DNA from: Dipteris shenzhenensis
Taxonomy: Eukaryota > Polypodiophyta > Polypodiopsida > Gleicheniales
Assembly: GCA_047967505.1 (NCBI GenBank)
Contig: CM106538.1
Reading direction: 5' to 3' (one strand)
Length of the DNA stretch: 64,000 nucleotides
In this document: positions 62,395 to 64,000 of the stretch, in pieces
Position numbering within the stretch: the first letter of the stretch is position 1
Layout of the letters: the number at the start of each line of letters is the position of its first letter
Made by a program: the position numbers and the translations under genes
The notes under the pieces: model-generated
Told to the model about the DNA's origin: nothing
The model's database searches: none
What the model saw: the letters and a program-made list of their open reading frames with translations, nothing else

Positions 62395-62815
62395 GGGAAA
62401 ACCTCACAAACTAGGAAAAAGGATGAAATTTCCTAGATATAACTAGGCATTTTGGTATGTATATCTAGGAAAACTCCTTCCCTAGATAAAGTGCATACCC
62501 CTATCTAGGAAAAGAGGTTGTCATCTAGGAAATTGGATGAGTATGCTACATTTCTATATAGGAAATCGATACCTCTATCTAGGAAAAAGATAAAATGCAC
62601 GCCTCTATCTAGGAAAAGAGGTTGTCATCTAGGAAATTAGATGAGTGTGTTACATTTCTATATAGGAAATCGATACCTCTATCTAGGAAAAAGATGTTTT
62701 CACCTAGGAAATAAGACGTGTATGTTGCATTCCTATATAGGAAATAGTTAAGATATATACCTCTATCTAGGAAAGGGGTGGTCACCTAGGAAATTAGAAG
62801 AGTGTGTTACATTAT
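62395..62815 (+). repeat. CTAGGAAA-rich tandem repeat, ~104-bp period
   Basis: Two nearly identical units (from about 62,486 and 62,589) and a diverged third, each with ATACCTCTATCTAGGAAAA, GAGGTTGTCATCTAGGAAAT and ACATTTCTATATAGGAAAT. The 8-mer CTAGGAAA recurs in both larger and smaller spacing. It begins just after the terpene synthase homology ends. Confidence 0.88.
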
Positions 62816-62933
62816 TCCTATATATATATATTATAAGGAAAAGTTCTTTATTTATGTATAAGAGATTAATTAGACGACATGGCACATAAAAAAGCAAATG
62901 TGAATTGGATTCTAAGAGATCAAGCTCTGTTGT

Positions 62934-62996
62934 ACCTCTTCTCTAATCAAATGACTGGTTTCATGTACCTCTTATCTAATCAAATGACTAGTTTTT
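62934..62996 (+). repeat. Short tandem duplication (~30 bp)
   Basis: TACCTCTTCTCTAATCAAATGACTGGTTT is followed at once by TACCTCTTATCTAATCAAATGACTAGTTT. Confidence 0.9.
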
Positions 62997-64000
62997 TCTA
63001 CTCAGTCAGGATTCTATCCCATGCTAGCATCTTTGTTTCACTAAGATCTATGGCAAGTGATGGTTCTTTATCTCATTAAACTATATCATGACATTGTTGA
63101 TTATGGAATCTATCCAAAGAAATGTGCTTGGTGACTCCTACTTTGCCATACTACCCAACCCCTCTTTACTTATGAACTAACATATTGTTCTTCTAAAGTT
63201 GAATTAAAATCCCCTCGTGTTCTTGTAATCCTGTTAAATTTTTCCCAATAGTGGAATTTTAAAATACCCTCCTTTTGAGTGCCAATGGTCTTTGAGGTGA
63301 CCCCCCCAAGATTTATCTAGTCGAAATCTTGTTCTCAAATGCTTTGGTTAACAACCTTGTTCTACTTCAATGTTAACCCATGCTTGCAGTGAGTACACCA
63401 ACAAAATTTTCCATCTTGCTACTTGTAGAAAAAGTTGTGTGGAAGTGAAAAAACTATGTGAACAAACTATAATATCTGCATATATGGAATTAAACATGTT
63501 AGTGCAACGTGTGGTGTACAAACAAATTTTAACACTTACATATGTAACATGCAATGCATGTAACATTATGTTGAATGCATGTGCACATAGCACGACACAC
63601 AATGCATCTTGCATACTGATTATATGCCAGCACACAACATATACATATTGTATGCATGTAATTCAATATGATGCATTATGTATCATGCATATTGATTGCA
63701 ATGAAAGCATGCAATATAATACATTTTACATGCATAAAAAAAGAAAGCATGCATGCAATATGTATCATATTACATTGCAACAAAAGACAACATGCGATCT
63801 ACAAATAAAAAACTGACAAAAGCCACCTCCCCCTTTGAGACAGTCCAGGAACCTATACTCCAAGCATGGTCCCATCTAGCTCTCATTCCTTATGACCATA
63901 GCTCCCAAGGCCAAGCCTTCTTGATAGGAGAGGGAAATTACCTCTCAAATCAAAATTAGTAAAGAGATATCAGAGGCATCCTTAAATTATTGTGGTGGGG
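62997..64000. other. Unassigned AT-rich DNA, rich in CATGCA/TGCATG
   Basis: From about 63,540 to 63,790 the words ATGCAT, GCATGC and CATGCA are unusually frequent. No gene, repeat end or RNA gene recognised up to the window edge. Confidence 0.5.

Noticed and set aside
62997-63800. Seed-type RY (CATGCA) promoter element cluster
   Set aside because: The words are frequent, but no gene start lies nearby, and the region looks like AT-rich simple-sequence drift.
1-64000. tRNA, rRNA or small RNA genes
   Set aside because: No cloverleaf with A and B box spacing, no rRNA core text and no convincing precursor hairpin seen by eye. The two tRNA-like words are copia primer sites. A covariance-model scan would be decisive.

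Overview
Land-plant nuclear DNA. The evidence is a Ty1/copia element primed by the initiator-Met tRNA, L1-type LINEs with the plant DUF4283-plus-CCHC first ORF, Ty3/gypsy gag-protease relics, CACTA-associated (DUF4216, Ulp1-like) sequence, and fragments of an ent-kaurene-synthase-like terpene synthase gene with introns. The density of old and young retroelements, long satellite arrays and lack of an intact host gene fit a repeat-rich intergenic part of a large genome (seed-free vascular plant, gymnosperm or similar). The species cannot be fixed from the sequence.

Layout. 1-3.8 kb: degenerate L1-type LINE on +, cut by the window edge. 4.1-9.4 kb: nearly complete but mutated copia element on -, with 352-bp LTRs and a CAAGG target duplication. 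9.6-11.3 kb: old LINE relic on -. 12.3-13.1 kb: CA/TC microsatellites and pyrimidine-rich DNA. 13.15-15.64 kb: array of a ~181-bp satellite. 16.33-26.53 kb: dead terpene synthase fragment (copy 1, -), split by a 7.46-kb full-length GC-rich LINE (18,207-25,670, -) with a 17-bp target duplication. 26.65-29.2 kb: relic of an unrecognised protein family ('family X', -), itself split by a gypsy protease fragment. 30.4-31.1 kb: tandem repeat and a probable CACTA terminus. 32.8-36.5 kb: gypsy gag-protease relic (-). 38.0-43.0 kb: inverted-repeat pair around a gag zinc-knuckle relic and a deleted copia copy (+). 43.5-43.75 kb: another copia LTR with primer-binding site. 45.4-45.85 kb: microsatellites. 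46.53-53.59 kb: large array of the same satellite in the opposite orientation, then a diverged sister array to 54.5 kb. 54.56-59.2 kb: second family X copy (+) followed by Ulp1-like protease exons and DUF4216-like exons. 60.16-62.36 kb: terpene synthase fragment copy 2 (-), with five well-defined exons and two stop codons. 62.4-62.8 kb: CTAGGAAA-rich tandem repeat. The rest is unassigned AT-rich DNA.

No gene here can be called a working host gene. The best preserved coding capacity is the LINE at 18.2-25.7 kb: a DUF4283/CCHC first ORF, interrupted by one in-frame TAG, whose last codons overlap (ATGA) a 1463-residue endonuclease/reverse transcriptase ORF with all core motifs. The least explained content is family X with its Ulp1-like and DUF4216-like neighbours, which may be a CACTA-related element not yet described in this form. 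Terpene synthase copy 2 keeps the pre-insertion (empty) version of the LINE target, so the insertion can be read directly from the window.
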